Positions 13,656-25,995 are shown, numbered from the stretch's first letter. The stretch is DNA of 64,000 bases from Tricholoma matsutake (GCA_026075535.2 AP026544.2:6448001-6512000), one strand, 5' to 3'. Numbers and translations: made by a program. Notes: generated by a model from the letters alone, not told the origin.

Positions 13656-13659
13656 AATT

Positions 13660-16554
13660 AAATTGAAAGATGCAGATAAAACTATTATGACATGAAGTTA
13701 CTCGTGTCCATGAAAATTCCGCGAGGCGTGGAGTGTTCTGATTCAACGACATTTAGAGGCAGGTCGAATCCGCCCATCGTCATCCAAACACGCATCACCT
13801 GCCTTCCTTGTTCCCAAAGCTGATAATGCTGTACTACCGCATTGGGTCAATGACTACTGACAGCTAAACACGAATACGATCATGGACTCCCACCCACTGC
13901 CTTGCATCGATGACATCCTTGCAGACGCTGGACATGGAAAAATTTGGAGCAAGCTTGACATGACCAACAGCTTTTTCCACACGAAAATGGACCCAGAAAG
14001 CATTCATCTCACCACTGTAACAACACCGTTGGGCCTGTACGAGTGGGTCGTAATGCCTCAAGGATTGCAAAATTCTCCCCCTGTGCATCAATGATGTGTA
14101 ACAGCTTGTCTTTGGCCTTTCCTAGGAATTTTCTGTCACATTTACCTAGACGACATTGTGATCTATTCGAACACTTTAGCAGAGCACAACGAACACATCA
14201 AACAAATTATGGATGTTCTATGCAGAGATCGTCTATACTGCAACCCAAAAAAATCGAAATTTTATTTGTCTGAACTGATGTTCCTGGGACACCGAATCTC
14301 TCAGGGGGGAATTGAAGCCTGCTCATCCAAAGTGGACAAAATCTTGAGTTGGCCGACGCTGAGTTCTGCTACCGACGTCAGGAGTTTCTTAGGCTTGGTT
14401 CGATATATCGCTGTGTTCCTCCCTAACCTGGCAGAACACACCACGACCCTTACACCTCTGACTACTAAAGATTGTGATAAGCACTTCCCCACTTGGACCC
14501 CTAAACACCAGGTCACCTTTGAAGCAATCAAAGGTCTGGTGGTCAGCAGGGAGTGCCTTACTGTGATCAACCACTCGGATGCTGGCGACAACAATATCTA
14601 TGTGACTTGTGATGCCAGTGATAAGCGCACTGGCGCAGTGCTGAGCTGGGGCCCGACTTGGGAAACTGCTCGACCTGTAGCCTTTGACTCAATGCAACTT
14701 AATGACGCACAAAAGAACTACCCTGTCCACAAAAAAGAGATGCTCGTGATTGTTCGCGCACTAAAAAAATGGCACTCTGATCTATTAGGGTCGCAGTTTG
14801 TTGTATACACAGACCATAGGACTCTTGAAAACTTTGACACTCAGAAAGATTTGTTGTGGTGACAAGCTCGCTGGATGGAACACCTGTCACAGTTTGACAT
14901 GGCCATTCACTACATTCGTGGTGAAGACAACACTGTAGCTGATGCCCTGTCCTGGCTGCCTGAAGATGCGGCTGAGCAGATATCTGAAGACGTTGATGTT
15001 GCCAACTCACCTTTACGGTGGGATAACTGGCTGAAGAGCAAAGCTTCTTGCAGCGCAATATTGACTATCTCTGCTGATGAGTCTTTCCTATGTGACATAT
15101 GCCTTGGGTACAAAAATGATGATTTTTGCCAAAAACTTTCGGTCGCAGATGAGAGCATCCCCGGTATCCGATTTGTTGATAACCTATGGTACATCGGTGA
15201 CCGACTGGTGATTCCTTGCTTTGGTACACTCTGTGAAGATCTTTTCTGCCTCGCTCATGACTCCCTGGGGCATTTTGGAGCTGATAAATTGTATGTGAGC
15301 ATCCGAAACTGCTACTACTGGCCAAACATGCGCAGAGATCTGGAGAACGCCTATGTACCAGCTTGCCCTGATTGCCAGTGCAACAAAAGTGCTACTTCCA
15401 AACCAAAAGGTCCACTACATCCACTACTGATCCCTGAACATTGAGGCGACTCCATGTGTTTGGATTTTGTTGGTCCTTTGCCTGAGGATGATGGTTTTGA
15501 CTGCATCCTGACCGTGACGGATCGGCTAGAGTCAGATATCTGGCTGATCCCCACTCGCACGGATATAACTGGGCCAAATCTAGCCTTGATCTTCTTCAAT
15601 GAATGGTACTGCAAAAACGGATTACTATTAGAACTTATCAGTGACCGTGATAAGCTTTTCGTGGCCAAATTCTGGAAAGCGCTCCACGAGTTGATGGGTG
15701 TACACCTGAAAATGTTGACTGCTTACCACCCTCAAACTGATGGTGCTAGTGAATGCACTAACAAGACGTTGAATCAGTGTATCCGATTCCACATTGAATG
15801 AAACCAAAAAGGTTGGGTACACGCATTGCCTATCATCAGGTTCAACATGATGAACTCCATCAACACGTCCACTGGATACTCTGGGTTCCAGATCCGCATG
15901 GGACGCAGTCCTCATATCATTTCTCCTTTGGTACCTGGGGTCATCATGGAACCTCTGGCAGAAGAAATAGCTGCTCGAGAAATTATATCACAGATTGAAG
16001 CAGACGTCACCGATGCTAAAGATGCCTTGTTGGGTGCAAAAATTCTGCAAGTGTTCTATATGAACAAGTCCAGAGGGCGCGAAGATTTGTATGCTGTAGG
16101 CGATAAAGTCATGCTGGCAACCCTACACCGACGTCGGGAGTACAAAGCTGGCAATAAGTCTCGCATCGCTAAATTCTTCCCTCGATGGGATGGTCCCTAC
16201 ACTGTCACAAAGGCTTTCCCAGAGAACTCCTCATACACACTCCACCTACCTAACTCCCCTGACACTTTCCCAAGTTTCCATGCGTCATTACTCAAAAGAC
16301 ATATCGAGAATGATGCAACACTATTTCCTTCCCAAGATCATGAAACACCTGCACCGGTACTTACCGAGGATGGAATGGAAGAGTACCGGATCGAGAAAAT
16401 CATTGATGAGAGAAAAAGAGGTCACAGATATCAATACCTAGTGCGATGGGCAGGCTATGCCAAGGGCGATGACCTATGGCTTCCCCAACGCAAACTTGTG
16501 GACTGCGAAGTGTTGGACGTTTGGTGGTCTTGTAAGGCAGAGGGGGCACGGTAG
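13660..16554 (+). pseudogene. Gy1 pol: RT, RNase H, integrase, chromodomain (degenerate)
   Basis: From about 13800 a single frame continues to the TAG at 16552-16554 and is cut only by TGA at 13858, 14092, 14860, 15442 and 15799. RT motifs are WVNDY-stop-QLN, SKLDMTNSFF and an intact catalytic YLDDIVIYSN. RNase H has VTCDASDKRTGAVLS and YTDHRTLENF. Integrase has the zinc part (HFGADKLY ... CPDCQCNKS), then DFVGPLP, SDRDKLF and ECTNKTL. The C-terminus is a chromodomain (YRIEKIIDERKRGHRYQYLV RW...), placing it among chromoviruses. Several stops match CGA to TGA changes (YRQLN, WRQAR). Non-autonomous now. Confidence 0.88.
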
Positions 16555-16680
16555 CTTTTTCCCACTGGGTTTTTTAATGCACCTGTCATTTGGTTGATGA
16601 CAAGTTGAATTTTTATTTCCAAGCTTTATCAGTTCTTACTTTTCATTTCTCACCCAGACACTTTTCTGAGGGTGGGAGGG

Positions 16681-16935
16681 TGTAAGCCTGGCTTACGTAC
16701 ACATTGACACTTATTTGTACACACTTCAAGAACTTGCCATATTAACTACATGTCACATCACTGATTTGTATTCTCCCCTTTCCCCCCCTGTATATTCCAC
16801 CTGTCATATACTCTGATACCATTGTCTACGCTTAAGAACACGTCATTGTCCTGTCTTTTGGTGATTAGACGTGAGTGTTAGCTTGTCTCGTCTCTACTTA
16901 GTGTTTCCTATCCCCAATTATGGGGTAGGTTTCCA
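16681..16935 (+). repeat. Gy1 3' LTR
   Basis: Preceded by purine tract GAGGGTGGGAGGG, starts TGTAAGCC, ends GGTTTCCA, followed by GAGAT. Confidence 0.93.
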
Positions 16936-16940
16936 GAGAT

Positions 16941-17218
16941 GTCCAAACCACAAAGACTAATTGTAGATCTGTGAACCAGATTGCATACAACAAATGCATT
17001 GCAAGAGAAGTAGCTCAGAAATGGCACATTGTCACTAGAAGCACAAAACCAGCAGAAAGCCAATCACAGACAGAGTCAGAAGAAAGAAAGAACTCTGAAT
17101 GAAGCTCAGGGTGATAGAGTGCATCAAGAGCAGGAATAACATGCTGAGGAGGCACATAAGGGTAGCAGCACACAAGTTTAGCAAGAGGAAAGAAACATTT
17201 TGGTGGTAGTTCACTCAT
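16941..17218 (-). other. Unassigned coding-like segment in the host of the nest
   Basis: The minus strand has an open stretch from 17218 (MSELPPKCFFPLAKLVCC...) ending at a stop at 17015 with further short open parts. I recognise no domain. It adjoins the Helitron-like segment (17219-17418) but after two stops, so it may be a different piece of the same old element or captured DNA. Confidence 0.3.
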
Positions 17219-17418
17219 ATTTTTTAGTGGTAATGCACATCAAAAAAACCTGCATAGTTACATATAGTATTTCTGCAAGAAAGTTTTGATGCATGTGAGC
17301 CAGGAATTTTTGCAGCTATTGTATTTACTTGTTTTACTAAATTCATTACATTTCTCTGTTCATCACTCAACTGTGCAACATTTCCCTCTTGTTCTAAGTG
17401 GTTTGCAACAGCTACAAG
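17219..17418 (-). pseudogene. Helitron Rep/helicase-like fragment, downstream part
   Basis: The minus strand reads ...LVKQVNTIAAKIPGSHASK followed by RNTICNYAGFF and then stops. The pattern Met/Leu-x-x-V-x-x-I ... PGS-x-A-S-K ... RN-x-I is that of the Helitron-like N-terminal (Rep) domain frequent in agaric genomes. The frame joins exactly to 25996-26118 when the AAGGT-flanked insertion is ignored. A decayed remnant of the sequence that hosted the whole nest. Confidence 0.55.
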
Positions 17419-17479
17419 AAGGTTGGAAGGAAGCCGGAGCTTCCAACACTAGAGGGAACTGAGAACTATAAGGAACTTA

Positions 17480-17723
17480 TGTAAGAGAACCAGTCCTCTT
17501 ATGACACCTTTCTACCATATCACACATGATGCACATTTACTAACACGATGCACAACTTGAACATCACAATCAGTTACAGATCACATGTCTCTCTATTAGG
17601 TCACATGTCTAGTCACTATGTTATGGGAACTTGTTTGTAATAGTTAGTTAGTTTTCCTTGAATCAATACCACTTTCCTCACAGTTCCTAGACTCTAAGTG
17701 TTGGGAGTACCCACTCCCTTCCA
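17480..17723 (+). repeat. Gy2 5' LTR
   Basis: Starts TGTAAGAGAACC, ends CCCACTCCCTTCCA. The 5' tip hairpin TAAGAG/CTCTTA is present; in the 3' LTR it is extended to TGTAAGAG/CTCTTACA. Confidence 0.93.
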
Positions 17724-17733
17724 CTTTTTTTTT
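17724..17733 (+). other. Oligo-T tract at the primer-site position of Gy2
   Basis: C plus nine T directly follows the LTR end CTTCCA, then GTGATGAAC. Same layout as Gy1 and Gy5. Confidence 0.8.
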
Positions 17734-18194
17734 GTGATGAACATGATTCCTACCAAGTGAAACTGGGAACATGACAATGGCTGACAGTGAGATCTGCAAA
17801 ACCAACACCTGCGCTATCTCTGTTAACACCTGCAATGTCAACAGATGTGCGGATCATGCCACGCCTACTTCTGAGGTGATCAGAAACCCACTGTCACCCC
17901 ATCCCAGGCAAACCTAGTCCAAAGAACCCACAGGAGACCAATAAGCTACATCACGAAACATGCAACACATCAAGAAACAACATCAGAGATCACCTTCTGG
18001 ATAACCCAAGATAACCGCGCATACAGTCACTAAAATTGGATATATAGTGTCCCCATGTCGAGTATAAACTCAAACCCCCACCCCTTGCCTTGCAATAGTC
18101 AACATCAGCCCCCTCGTCACAATGTAATCCTGTCTCACAACACCTTCACATGGATCCCCATCGCCACTCGTAGTAAATCATGAGTCGCACCCAC

Positions 18195-18260
18195 TGAGTG
18201 ACTACAACAGGTGTGACTACTCTACTGACTAAGTCACGTGATGACCCGATCACACTACTC
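18195..18260 (+). repeat. 66-bp direct repeat, left copy
   Basis: Begins TGAGTGACTACAACAGGTGT and ends GATCACACTACTC. It matches 20708-20773 with one difference (CACGTGATG versus CACATGATG, a CpG transition). The two copies bracket the antisense pseudogene in the Gy2 spacer. Confidence 0.9.
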
Positions 18261-18376
18261 TGTCTGCCTGTCTCCCAAATGGCGACATCCTTGTCATCGC
18301 AGAAAAAGAGGAACAAGAACAATAGGTATAAAAAATAATGTAACAATGAAGCTAAGAAAATTCGACAAGAAACGAC

Positions 18377-20362
18377 TCAACACGGTGGTGTCCATCCCAA
18401 AGCACGAAGTGCCTTACTCAGGTCAGCAAGGTGGGGGTCTTGATCCCAGTTGAGCTTTGGGGCAAAAGGAATAGGAGCAGGTGTTACTCCAAGGGGAACA
18501 GTGATGACTGGCTTGCCTGGTCCAATGCCAGAGGGGTGACATTGAGAGATAAAAGGCTGAGGTGGAATGAGAGAAGGCAGAGCTGAGTTAAAAAAATTTG
18601 AGATGGAAAATATTGCAGAGGGGCCCATCGTCGCCTTGTACGCTGTCATAGAGTCCCGAACGGCTGTGCATGGCCTGTCTTCAGAGCTGAGAAATCCCAC
18701 AGTGGTGGATACATGCTGGGTGGGGCTGGCATCGATGCAGTATCTTCTGTCCAGTCAAAATGTGGTGGTACAGGGCTCAGAGTGGGTGAGACCAGAGCTG
18801 GGGGCCATAAAGTGGGGGCTGGGGTGAGCTCAGACACGTCCATGGCCATGAGAGATGGGGGGGATGGAGAAATGGCTCATTTCTGGGGCACCAGGGGCAA
18901 GCAGGGTGGTTGGGTCAGGAAGCATGTCCCATCATTTCTGAGTTGTGTCGCATGGTCCAGAGTGGGGCAGAGCAGGGGAGAACACGGTCATTGTCAACAG
19001 GCATGTCGATGACATGGCAGAGGGCATGGACATGTGGGGGATTGTGGTGGGCTCATCATGCATAACAAGGGTCTGGGGAGCGAGCAGGGGGGGGACTGGG
19101 AGGTGTGGGAGGTGGTACAGATGGTGGTTGTGGATGATGGGGCTGGCAGGATTCATCTGTTGAATACACGACATGTTTCAATGAACCTGTTTGCTCGTTG
19201 TCGTTTGACTCGGTCTGCTGGGCTGTAGCTTGCCTGTGTAGCTATCTCTGAGGTGGTGGTAACCATTTGGGTGCCAGACGAGACCCTAGCCATCGTTTCT
19301 GGGGTGGTTGCAACTGACTGTGTTGCCATTGTTGGGTGTGACATGGCGGCGGAACAGTGAGGCTCAGTGCAGAACAAGAGGCTGGGGAGCATGCTGGGGA
19401 GCTATAGCTTGACTTGGGAGTGAATGCCATCATTTCAGAGGTGTCGGTGGCTGTTTTAATGCTGGGGAAGTGGCAGTGGTGGGCATTGTCGACGATGTTG
19501 GCAACATTGATGGGGGCTGTGCAAGTGTTGCCAGCTGCGATGTGGCAAGCAGTGGTGATGGTGATGGTGGGCTGGTGGGGGTTATATCAAAGGGTGCCAT
19601 TTGCATATCAACATCGACATTGGTGGTGGCATCGGTCTGGGTGCTAGAGTCATTCTGCATGATTATTTTGGCCTCCTTTGATGCAATGGCCTTCACAACC
19701 TCCGTTACGAGCAATAGGCTCCCTTCTTCAATCGATACACAGTGGCTGTAGCCATGTTTCCAGCTGTCTTCCTCTGTGTTGCTGTTTTCGTCGCGTGTTT
19801 TGATTGCTTGGGTGCATCTTTGTATCAATGTGCACATCCCAGGTCCATGTCCTTCTGCTAACCACTTCGCTCGCTCCTCATCCTTCCTGAATTCATACCC
19901 CTTTAACTGTCCTTCCTTGTGTGCCCTTTCCTCCTTCTCCTTGCCCATCTTCTGTCCTGCCTCATAACCCACTTTGTGTCCTTCTGCCCACTTTCCACTT
20001 CCTTCCTCATATCCCTCCTGCCTTCCATTGAGCTGTGCATCTTCTATGAGTTGCCGAACCTCTTCATGCATGTAGGTGAACGGCTGTTGTTGCGAATCGA
20101 CGTGGTTCATTGATGATGTGGCTGTGGCTGTGTCGATTGTAGTGGTATCTGCTGTTGTAGCTGCTGTATCGTTTGTGAGTGGTGTTGCAATACTCTCGTC
20201 ACTAGGTGACAATGATGTTGATGTGGCAGTTCTCGCATTTGGAATGGATGTGCTTGATGCTGTCACTACGGCATTTATGGCCGCAATATTTGCATCAAGT
20301 TTTGATGTGTTTTCACACCATTTCTTCTTTTGGGTTCATTTGCCTTGTCCTGGACCTGGCAT
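18377..20362 (-). pseudogene. Antisense accessory gene inside Gy2, family of unknown function (decayed)
   Basis: The minus strand starts at ATG 20362-20360 (MPGPGQGK, then a TGA where Arg fits, then TQKKKWCENTSKLDANIAAI). The longest open part (20266-19430) has a Ser/Thr-rich N-terminus and a charged region of repeated Glu-Gly steps (GYEEGSGKWAEGHKVGYEAG), then WLAEGHGPGMC. Downstream pieces in two frames give HFDWTEDTASMPAPPSMYPP, a DFSALK/PFGTL motif and a C-terminal LNWDQDPHLADLSKALRALG. I recall similar motif sets in uncharacterised agaric proteins but cannot name a function. It lies opposite to the element's own genes, between LTR and gag. Frameshifts and TGA codons make it a pseudogene. 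Confidence 0.6.
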
Positions 20363-20707
20363 TGCTGAATAGAGGAACTAAGAAAGAAATAAACTGAGGG
20401 GCTGGTACTGGTTCTGTGTAGCTGGTTCTGTGTCTGTGTGGCTGGTCTACTAGGTAGCTGCAAGACTGAGGTTCTGAGGTTCTGGGGCTGTTACTGTGTG
20501 CTAAGGCTGAAGACTCAAGAGCTGAAAAAAAGAAGCAGAGCTAGACACGAACTGGGCGCATTATGACGTGGCTCACGAGAATCAAAAGCTACCAGAAATA
20601 GACCAAAGCAGCTGTGAGTGCATTGAATCATGCTCTCATCACCAAGATGGAGACGTGCTGGGAGTCTCCTCTATAGCAATGGTGTGGATGCCCAGATAGT
20701 GATCGGA

Positions 20708-20773
20708 TGAGTGACTACAACAGGTGTGACTACTCTACTGACTAAGTCACATGATGACCCGATCACACTACTC
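20708..20773 (+). repeat. 66-bp direct repeat, right copy
   Basis: Second copy of the repeat at 18195-18260, one mismatch. It lies about 345 bp upstream of the start codon of the antisense gene, i.e. in its promoter region, and 165 bp before gag. Confidence 0.9.
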
Positions 20774-20937
20774 CACCACACCACCCAGCTCACCAGAAAC
20801 AGATCTAGACCCTGCCTCTGCAATAAATACCATGCTCCCTGCACCCTTGCCACAGCCCCCTGCACCATTCTACTTCTGTATCATCCTCGGATTCTTCTGA
20901 CTCTGAGTTCACCCCAAGCCCAGCCATAAGCCACAAT

Positions 20938-22490
20938 ATGGACAACATCCAGTATGTACCCGCAACAGTGAAAGGTGGAAAAGGAAATCATGCACCTATC
21001 CTTTCCACCAGATGAATCACCATCCCTGTCATGTGAATCTTTGAGAATGCATGCAAAAGATACTTTCAAGTTAAAAAAGTTGCCAAGGATGAACACATTG
21101 TTGAAATAATTTACAATTTCAAATTGTTGGCTGTTCAAGCTTGGATTATGACTCATCATGACCACCTCATTAAACTCACGTTCAAGGTATTTATAACAGA
21201 ATTCAAGAACAAATTTCTTCCTGCAAATTGGAAGGACAATCTTATTGCAACACAAATTACTATGCAGAGCTCTCAGGCATTCTTAACTTGGATGGAAGGA
21301 GTATGTGAAGCAAATGCAGAGTTATCTATCGCAGGATCAGACTACATATTGTGGAAGACAAGCTCCGCATGCATTTCATTCCCTGCTTGTCACCAGCCCT
21401 CAAGGCATCTTATGATGCAAACAACACACATGGAACCCTCGATGCAATCACTGACCTTGAAGCTTGGATTCAGTGCATGCATCTGTTAGATTTGGAAAAT
21501 CAGAACAAAAGAGAAGAATGGCTAAAGATCACTCAGTCGATGGCATGCACCAACAACAAAGGTAATGCTGGATGCGGAGGAGGAGGACCATCTTCTAGTG
21601 GAGCCACAGGCACCACCATGACAGGTGTCGCCTCAATGGCTGTACTAGCAAATACAATGAACACCACCAATGCAACCCAACCTGTAACTCCAAAATTGAC
21701 ACAAGTGGAACACGACCTTCTTAGGGCTCACCATGGCTGTTTCAGGTGCAGACTTTTCTATGCAGGACATTATGCCCCCAAATGTCCTCTCGGCACAAAT
21801 GGCCGACCAACCGCTGAAGCATGCAAAAGTGTTACCATTACCGCAGCATTGAAGGTAAAGACACCTTTTGAAGGAAAAGGCTCGACTGTTGTAGCCACAG
21901 TTTTTGAGGATGGAGAAGAGAGTGATGACTTCGAGATCACTGGCAATGAAGCAAATGAGTACGTGCAAACTCCCAGATTACCTCCACATCTGTGGTGGAA
22001 TTGTTGCATCAATGCTCCTCTTACTTGTGCTTCTACTCCAATCTGTGTGCTGATTGATCATGGTTCCCCCCCAGTTCTGATTTCTTCTGAGCTCATAGAT
22101 GTTTTAGGACTTCCACGTCGAAAGTTATTCAAGCTGTTTTCAGTATCAGGGGCCCTCGTAAATGGACAGAGAGAAGTGGACTCTAGTTTAACTGAATATT
22201 GTAAATTACACCTCCAATCGCCAGATTCAGTATGGAAATCGAAAGTTGTCAATGCAGTCATTTCTCTGAACCTCTACACCAAAATAATTATGGGACTTGA
22301 TTTCTTGGCGCAAAACAGAATCGTGGTCGACGTGGAATTGAGAACAGCCATTGCAAAATCGGATGGTTATGACTTACTAAACCTGCCAGAAGCAAAACCA
22401 TGGGCAACACCTTGTTTGCCTCATAAATGTCACAATACAGATGCAAAAGTGTTACAAATTGGTAGAAAGCAGATGCGTGAACTACTATGA
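20938..22490 (+). pseudogene. Gy2 gag and protease (degenerate)
   Basis: Starts ATG 20938 (MDNIQYVPATVKGGKGNHAP). TGA codons at about 21013 and 21037 interrupt a capsid-like region (IFENACKRYFQVKKVAKDEH), and a frameshift near 21350 leads into the rest (LRMHFIPCLSPALKASYDAN). A zinc knuckle CFRCRLFYAGHYAPKC (CX2CX6HX4C) and a retropepsin-like ICVLIDHGSPPVLI follow, with His at the usual Ser/Thr position. The last stop before pol, at 22488-22490, is again TGA. Decayed and not expected to give an active gag. Confidence 0.82.
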
Positions 22491-25400
22491 CCAGTATTAC
22501 AAGAATTACAATTTGTGTTCAACAAAAACCCAGGGAGGTTTGATTTTGAAGCATACTCCACAAAACCACCTTGCGTAATTGCAGCAATCAGAAAATGTAT
22601 TGGAGAGTTGTCAGGACAACTAGTCCTTGAGAAGTTGGACTCAGTCTATAAAGATTGTTACAGTGATCGATTCCCAACAGACATTCCACATGCAAAGGAC
22701 TTACCGATGAATGTGTATCACCATATTGAGGTAAAACTGGGAGCCCCAATTTCAGTAGGGAGGGCATACTCTTGTCCAAGAAAATACTGCGAGGGGTGGA
22801 AAACTCTAATTGAGCAGCACTCTAAAGCTAGATGAATCCAGCCCTCATCTTCTCTGTATGCTTTACCATCTTTCATAATTCCAAAGGTGGATTGTTCCAT
22901 ACTACCACATTGGGTTAATGACTACAGGAAACTGAACAAAATTACCATACCAGACAATTACCCATTGCCAAGAATTGATGACATCTTGATGGATTGTGCA
23001 AAAGGAAGGATTTGGGGGAAATTTGATATGTCAAATTCATTCTTCCAGACCCTGGTACCCCCTGATCATGTCAAATACACTGCGATGGTAACACCATTTG
23101 GCTTATGGGAATGGGTAGTGATGCCCATGGGCCTAAGAAACTTGCCAGTGACACATCAACGAAGGGTTATGCTAGCGTTATCAGATCTGATAGGAAGAAT
23201 ATGCCATGTTTACCTTGACAACATAGTTATATGGTCATCAATGCTTGCTGAACACAAAGCAAATGTTGCCTTGGTTTTGGAAGCCTTACAGATGGTGCAG
23301 CTTTATTGTTTGACAAAGAAATTGTTGTTGTTTATGATGGAGGTCCACTTCCTTGGACACAATATCTCCTCTGAGGGAATTGAAGCTGATGGGTACAAGG
23401 TGGATTGAGTCTTGAATTGGCAGGCACCCACATTGGTGAAGCAAGTAAGACAGGTTCTCGGACTTGTGAGATACATCAGTGCCTTTCTTCCTGCGCTTGC
23501 GGAACATACAGCGGTATTGACACCACTTACAAAAAAAAGAATGCAATGCAAATTTCCCTGAATGGACGGTGGAACATCAGTACACGTTTGAAGGGAATAA
23601 GGGCTTAGTACCCAGCCACGAGTGCCTAATGACCATCGACCATCAGAATCCTGGCAAAAATGAAATATATGTTACTTGCAATGCAAGCAAATGGCACACG
23701 GGTGTCATTCTGTCCTTTGGAAAAAGTTGGGAGCTAGCAAGGCCAGTTGCCTTCAAGAGTCAACAACTGAAAGGGGCGGAATTGCACTACCCAGTACATG
23801 AACAAGAAATGTTGAGCATTATGCATGCCTTGACGAAGTGGCAAGTCAACTTCTGGGGATGCACATACACATTTTCACAGACCACAAAACCATTCAAAAC
23901 TTTGACAGACAACAGGACTTGTTGCTATGCCAGGTTAGGTGGATGGAATATCTATCACAATACAAATACACGATCACATATATCAAAGGTGAAGATAATA
24001 CCATGGCTGACACACTTTCCAGAATGATGGAACCAATATTGGAAGAGGAGGTAAACTTATCTGTAACTGTTTTCGACATAGGGAGTAACCCAAAACTGTA
24101 CTCGTGGATATGGAAGGGATATCTAATGGACAAGTGGTGTGCAGCTATCCTCAATGATTTGAAATGGGGCATCATCGACCCAAAGCTGGAGATCAATTTC
24201 AAGAATGGGCTGCTATTCATAGGGCAGAGATTAATCATTCCAAAGTACAAAAACTTATGGGAACAGTTGTTCAGGATGGCACATGATCACCTAGGACATT
24301 TTGGAGGAGAAAAATCTTATGCATCGCTGAGAGAGGAATTCTACTGGCCAAACATGAGAAAGGATTTAGTAGGAGCTTACATACCTGGCTGTGGGCCTTG
24401 TCAACGAAACAAGTCGACGACAGCGAAATCTCCAGGGCCTTTACACCTGCTGCCCATACTGGATAAGAGGTTTGATTCCGTAGCAGTGGATTTCATAGGA
24501 CCACTGCTGATCAACAACAGTTTTGATGCTATCGTGTCAATGATGGATCGACTAGGTGCCGACATTCAGGTGGTGCCATGTAAAACGAGCATGACAGTGG
24601 AAGAATTTGCAAACATCTTTTTTGACTGTTGGTACTGTGAAAATGGATGCCTGTTGGAAATCATTAGTGATCACAACAAACTATTTGTTTTGAAATTCTG
24701 GAAAGCATTGATGAAACTCACGGGGATCAAGCACAAACTTTCAACAGTGTACCACCCTGAAATGGATGGTGCTTCAGAGAGAACAAACAAGACCATCATT
24801 CAAAGCCTGTGTTTCCATGTGGAACAGAATCAAATGGGCTGGGTGAAAGCTCTATTCAAAGTACATTTTGATATAATGAACACAATGAATGTGTCCATGC
24901 AGATATCACCATTCATTTTAAAAACAGGAAGGTCATCCAGGGTGATGCCTCTGATAATCTCAGGGGAAGATGAAATGGAGAGGGCAGATGAAATCGAGGA
25001 GGGAGAAGCAAGTCAGTTGGTGGAAAGATTGCACGAAGAGATGGAGGGAGCAAAGGATTGCCTTCTAGCAGCCAAAATATTGCAAGCTCACCATGCAAAC
25101 AAGGAGAGAGCTGCAGATCCAGAGTTTGCTGTAGGAGATAAGGTGATGCTGGAGACTGCACACTGCAGGAGAGATTACATGCAGAAAAGGAGTGGGAGGG
25201 TAGCAAAGTTCATGCTGCGGTGGGATGGGCCATATGAAATTTTGGAAGTGTTTCCGGAATCGTCAACATACAAGTTAGTGATGGACAATAGGTCCACATG
25301 CTGCACAACTTTCCATGTTGCTCACCTGAAGAGACATACAGAAAACAACAATGTGTTGTTCCCAGACAGAAAAATGGAGCGTCTGGGGCCTACTAATATT

Positions 25401-25529
25401 ATTACAAATGAGGGAACTATGGAGTACTTTGTGGACCATATTTTGGATGAAAGGCCACAGGGAAGGGGAAAACAATATCTAGTGAGGTGGAAAGGTTATG
25501 GCCCAGAGGCTGACTTGTGGCTGCCGTGA
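22491..25529 (+). pseudogene. Gy2 pol: RT, RNase H, integrase, chromodomain (degenerate)
   Basis: RT is in pieces at 22515-23408 (WVNDYRKLNKITIPDNYPLP, GKFDMSNSFF, then YLDNIVIWSS where the second catalytic Asp is Asn). TGA codons lie at 22833 and 23406. RNase H (VTCNASKWHTGVILSF) follows a frameshift near 23550. From 23838 an open frame of 563 residues covers the RNase H end (FTDHKTIQNF), the integrase zinc domain (HFGGEKSY ... CGPCQRNKS), core motifs DFIGPL, SDHNKLF and ERTNKT, and a C-terminal chromodomain (YFVDHILDERPQGRGKQYLV). The change to YLDN would abolish RT chemistry. Confidence 0.87.
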
Positions 25530-25612
25530 TCCAAAATGCTGGAAACAGAAATGTTACTCACCTGGGAAGGAAGACTTGGGTAACCATCAAAAGTTTTCAA
25601 AATGGATGAGAG

Positions 25613-25856
25613 TGTAAGAGAACCAGTCCTCTTACAACACCTTTCTACCATATCACACACGATGCACATTTATTAACACGACACGCAACTTGAACATCAC
25701 GATCAGTTACAGATCACATGCCTCTCTATTAGGTCACATGTCTAGTCACTATGTTACAGGAACTTGTTTGTAATAGTTAGTTAGTTTTCCTTGAATCAAT
25801 ACCACTTTCCTCACAGTTTCTAGACTCTAAGTGTTGGGAGTACCCACTCCCTTCCA
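25613..25856 (+). repeat. Gy2 3' LTR
   Basis: 244 bp, the same length as the 5' copy; starts TGTAAGAGAACC, ends CTTCCA, followed by ACTTA. The differences from the 5' LTR are mostly C/T and G/A transitions. Confidence 0.93.
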
Positions 25857-25995
25857 ACTTAGTATATTTCGGGGGAGGAAACTAAGATAAGATACAAGGA
25901 CTCAAAGTATAGACTATATACTACTGGAATAACATGTGATAACAGGTGTGGATGTAGATAAGGAATGCTGATGTAAGAGACACTCTTACAAAGGT

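Larger units (their letters stand above)
5590..16935 (+). mobile_element. Ty3/gypsy chromovirus Gy1 (interrupted by Cop1)
   Basis: LTRs at 5590-5834 and 16681-16935 flank gag and pol, with the 5-bp duplication GAGAT on both sides (5585-5589 and 16936-16940). Order is LTR, oligo-T tract, gag, protease, RT, RNase H, integrase, chromodomain, purine tract GGGTGGGAGGG, LTR. Copia Cop1 sits in the gag 5' region. The element is degenerate: the reading frames are cut by many TGA codons. The LTRs differ by a 10-bp indel and scattered transitions. Confidence 0.93.
17480..25856 (+). mobile_element. Ty3/gypsy chromovirus Gy2 with antisense accessory ORF
   Basis: LTRs of 244 bp at 17480-17723 and 25613-25856, with the duplication ACTTA at 17475-17479 and 25857-25861. 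Total 8377 bp. Order is LTR, oligo-T tract, a 3.2-kb spacer containing a minus-strand pseudogene flanked by 66-bp direct repeats, then gag, protease, RT, RNase H, integrase and chromodomain. Coding frames are broken by several TGA codons and frameshifts, and the RT catalytic YLDD has become YLDN. Confidence 0.93.
17424..25990 (-). repeat. Solo LTR of the Gy5 family, split by Gy2
   Basis: On the minus strand the LTR starts at 25990 (TGTAAGAGTGTCTCTTACATC, written here in two parts: TGTAAGAG and CTCTTACA as a terminal hairpin) and ends at 17424 (GGCTTCCTTCCA). Its two pieces, 25990-25862 and 17479-17424, total 185 bp and match the 190-bp LTR at 62771-62960. The duplication AAGGT flanks it at 17419-17423 and 25991-25995. 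Gy2 sits inside, in the opposite orientation. No internal region remains, so it is a solo LTR. Confidence 0.88.

Noticed and set aside
18377..20362. Intact host gene on the minus strand
   Set aside because: Frameshifts, internal TGA codons and position inside Gy2 make it a pseudogene of a mobile or captured family.
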